Below are positions 8,301-9,266 of a DNA stretch of 9,266 bases, in pieces; positions within the stretch are counted from its first letter, which is position 1, and each line of letters opens with the position of its first letter. The notes beneath the pieces were generated by a model. The model was not told the DNA's origin. It worked only from the letters and a program-made list of their open reading frames with translations, and did not search any database. The position numbers were made by a program, and so were the translations under genes. This DNA is from Bacteroidales bacterium. Lineage in GTDB: Bacteria > Bacteroidota > Bacteroidia > Bacteroidales > UBA7960. The DNA lies in the NCBI GenBank assembly GCA_007124575.1, contig SLEW01000041.1:1-9266 (forward strand), read 5' to 3'.

Positions 8301-9266
8301 GCCGGATTTTTATGAGATCAGCTTTTTTGTTTTTGAGGATAGCCCGGAGGAGGCCCCCATTGAAGGTGCCATCATCAATATCGCAGGCATCCCGTCCTTT
8401 ACCACGGATGAAACCGGTCAGGCAAGCATCGAACTGGAGCATGACACCTACGACGCAAACATCATTAAACCCGGATATGTGACCCAGGAAATCACTTTTA
8501 CAGCGGATCAGGACAAAACCCTGGAGATTGCCATGCAGGACGTGATCATCACCCCTTCGGATCTGCACGTCACCACGGAAGGTCTTGATCCTGGACAAGC
8601 CTTGTTCTCCTGGGTGATGGAAGAGGTATGGTACGAATTCCGGTACGATGACGGAGAGGTTGATAACCAGCTTGGCTTTCAGGAGATATCCCTGGATCAT
8701 CCCAGGAAAGAAGAAGTGCTTATGAACCGTGCTTTCAGCGGGTTCGACATCTACCTCGATGACATGAACACCCCATTTGCTGAACAGGTAAGTGAGCACG
8801 AATTCCTTTTTGAAGAACTGGATGAAGGGGAATATACGGCCGGTGTGCAGGCCATTTATACTACCGGCGAATCGGAAATGGCAACCATTGATTTCACCAT
8901 CGATGATGGTTTTGTGATGCATTACACAGCCACTTTCGAGGTACAAAACCAGGCAGGTGAACCGCTTGAAAATGCTGTGATCAGTGTGAATGGCATCACA
9001 GGTGAACCGGGGGAATATGTGTTCGACGAAATGGAAGTTGGCACCTATGACTACGTGGTCAGTAAAGAAGGTTACCTGGATGCCACAGGACAGTTTGTGA
9101 TCGCCGATGAGGATGTGACGGTTGAAGTGGTAATGGAAGCGGATGATGTGTCTGTTACAGATCCCGACACAGACCACATCGTGGTCTATCCCAATCCCGC
9201 CGCCGACAGGCTGACTATCGAAACCGGTGAAAACATAGAAAAGATTCGTATATTTAACCTCACCGG
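5302..9266 (+). CDS. Large T9SS-secreted protein with three tandem J+D repeat units (runs off right edge)
   Basis: The frame is open from ATG 5302 to the window end: 1321 codons plus two bases, no stop. A signal peptide covers about residues 1-31 or 1-35; ATG 5329 (Met10) is a workable alternative start. Residues 51-844 are three tandem units of a choice-of-anchor J domain followed by an anchor-D domain. A fourth, divergent J domain follows (845-999), then a carboxypeptidase-regulatory-like domain (1003-1079), an FN3-like domain (1083-1201), a second regulatory-like domain (1206-1280) and the start of a type A T9SS sorting domain (VVYPNPAADRLTI, from about 1294). Perhaps 50 residues are missing. 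The chain is very acidic: by hand count about 260 Asp+Glu but only 14 Lys in 1322 residues. Its only cysteine is in the signal peptide. No catalytic domain is recognised, and a surface adhesin or scaffold role is inferred. The 2-bp gap from the 2189 gene implies one transcript. Confidence 0.94.
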   Translation, partial: MNFQSKQSTMFRITLPIAYFLCSLLLLLTVAETSASSEDAWHGQQRTIDQLPHFEDFNGVETPNLPAGWTAIVKSENPNAFLETSTIGNPLSPPNHIRAFNSSDPEATLLLITPEIMHEVDDMRVRFHAHVNSGDNNVLEVGTIDLDGDEEFQLVESITLTNSYTDYMVSFDEYTGENTYIAFQALPDANFRSFYIDNVTLETIPTAGVAEVTPASHDFGAKQVNITWPPKDFTITNVGVADLTIDPADIAITEDDAADFLLHNLESTITLEPFESTTVGVSFNAQSLGEKSAILDVDGTEVPLSGEAFDATITDFPHFEDFNDANMPDLPHGWTDHVESFNVAARIETTDLGDPVSPPQQLRFLNMNDPDPLLLFISPPIDADANQLRIRFHARALSGSGNAVEVGTYNHEIEDGFTPLELITITTTHTEYEVDLDDYTGSDTHIAFRAVPEQSVRPVYFDNLEIDLIPGEAVIEIDPDNHEFPPTHYGEESTSQSFIISNTGGGSITIGPDDISLGGDDAAHFSLENISEPVTLETNDTVSVSVTFTPGTPGFMEATLQVTDAEAQLSGLSYDPTIVELPHTEDFNSVDAPELPFGWFAFVESTAANADVETSELGDPNSPPNHVRFRNFQDENAELILITAPIAHDLSELRLRFYSKSNIAGDHTMEVGTYNADTEVFTMLEDFDLTAEYTSFIFDMHAYDGNDDRIAFRANQAQAYRFIMLDDVVIEEIPDLAEILVTPDAHTFEPIQIGFTSAPKEFTIANDGGGTLFLSPDDIEISGNDADDFILDNLDDDVELETGESTTIQVSFAPEVAGQKEATLIVDDVEVTLAGEAYDATITDFPWEEDFSGIPEDTIPFGWMRDTDNWRVANWDHAGGEIPELEFYFVPAHSGLTYLKSPILNTSDFDQMLLSLRHAINNYQDPGDYTLRLVTIAGEEEYLIEEWIDPDDMEAEHLEFALTAEDHGIGSENLQLAFVFHGESMDINRWSIDDIILRDMPDFYEISFFVFEDSPEEAPIEGAIINIAGIPSFTTDETGQASIELEHDTYDANIIKPGYVTQEITFTADQDKTLEIAMQDVIITPSDLHVTTEGLDPGQALFSWVMEEVWYEFRYDDGEVDNQLGFQEISLDHPRKEEVLMNRAFSGFDIYLDDMNTPFAEQVSEHEFLFEELDEGEYTAGVQAIYTTGESEMATIDFTIDDGFVMHYTATFEVQNQAGEPLENAVISVNGITGEPGEYVFDEMEVGTYDYVVSKEGYLDATGQFVIADEDVTVEVVMEADDVSVTDPDTDHIVVYPNPAADRLTIETGENIEKIRIFNLT
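5452..7833 (+). repeat. Three tandem coding repeats of about 795 bp (J+D units)
   Basis: The units begin at 5452, 6247 and 7042, and the next J domain begins at 7834, giving periods of 795, 795 and 792 bp. Each unit opens with LPHFEDFN or a variant, then (P/A/H/F)GW, an SPP motif (absent from the fourth J), EVGT at residues 140, 405 and 670, IAF(R/Q)A near 181, 446 and 710, and a D/N-containing strand ending the J domain. The D domain then carries (D/S/E)F(T/I)I(T/S/A)N. Units 1 and 3 end with nearly the same junction, DATITDFP. The units differ clearly at the DNA level, so the duplication is old. Confidence 0.88.
9181..9266 (+). other. T9SS type A sorting domain, N-terminal part (cut by window edge)
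   Basis: Residues 1294-1322 of the 5302 protein read VVYPNPAADRLTIETGENIE and then KIRIFNLTG. This matches the first two strands of the T9SS type A sorting domain. The later G-x-Y-x-V strand and the C-terminal basic strand would lie beyond the window. Its presence indicates that the protein's C-terminus is close. Confidence 0.85.

Noticed and set aside
8212..9177. 321-codon open frame on the minus strand
   Set aside because: It lies wholly antisense to the FN3, regulatory-like and sorting-domain region of the 5302 gene, whose protein is clearly recognisable. The minus product is rich in His, Ile and Phe with no signal peptide or motif, as expected for a shadow frame.

Overview
The window looks like a chromosomal stretch from a Bacteroidota bacterium, probably Bacteroidales-like and free-living or marine, although the order is inference. 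Three signs support this. Two of the proteins carry C-terminal type IX secretion system (T9SS) type A sorting domains, a system confined to this phylum. One protein carries a 'Fibrobacter succinogenes major paralogous' (FISUMP) domain behind an N-terminal module typical of Bacteroidota surface proteins. Upstream regions contain TAnnTTTG-type -7 boxes and A-rich leaders, with no Shine-Dalgarno motifs.

Layout: (1) positions 1-415, minus strand: the 5' part of a gene for a secreted Ig-like repeat protein that runs off the left edge. (2) 416-767: a divergent intergenic region with a candidate promoter for each direction and a 12-bp perfect palindrome. (3) 768-1925, plus strand: a 385-residue secreted FISUMP-domain protein. 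(4) 1926-2188: an intergenic region with the best promoter in the window (TTG-N20-TACTTTTG) and a short hairpin plus direct repeat in the leader. (5) 2189-5299: a 1036-residue multidomain T9SS surface protein. (6) 5302 to the right edge: a second, larger T9SS surface protein (at least 1322 residues). It starts 2 bp after the previous stop and is cut off inside its sorting domain.

All four genes encode exported proteins built from beta-sandwich or adhesin-type modules. No catalytic domain was recognised in any of them. The last two form an evident two-gene operon of mosaic paralogues. They share a core of cleaved-adhesin (choice-of-anchor J) domain, carboxypeptidase-regulatory-like domain and FN3-like domain, with different modules added at either end. 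The second contains a strikingly regular tandem array of three J+D two-domain units with a period of 795, 795 and 792 bp. The likely role is cell-surface or secreted adhesion, or scaffolding on polymers or other cells; the ligand cannot be read from sequence. I see no RNA genes, CRISPR, insertion sequences, phage genes or defence enzymes. I did not find an obviously new biological system. The most interesting content is the modular architecture of the two T9SS paralogues.
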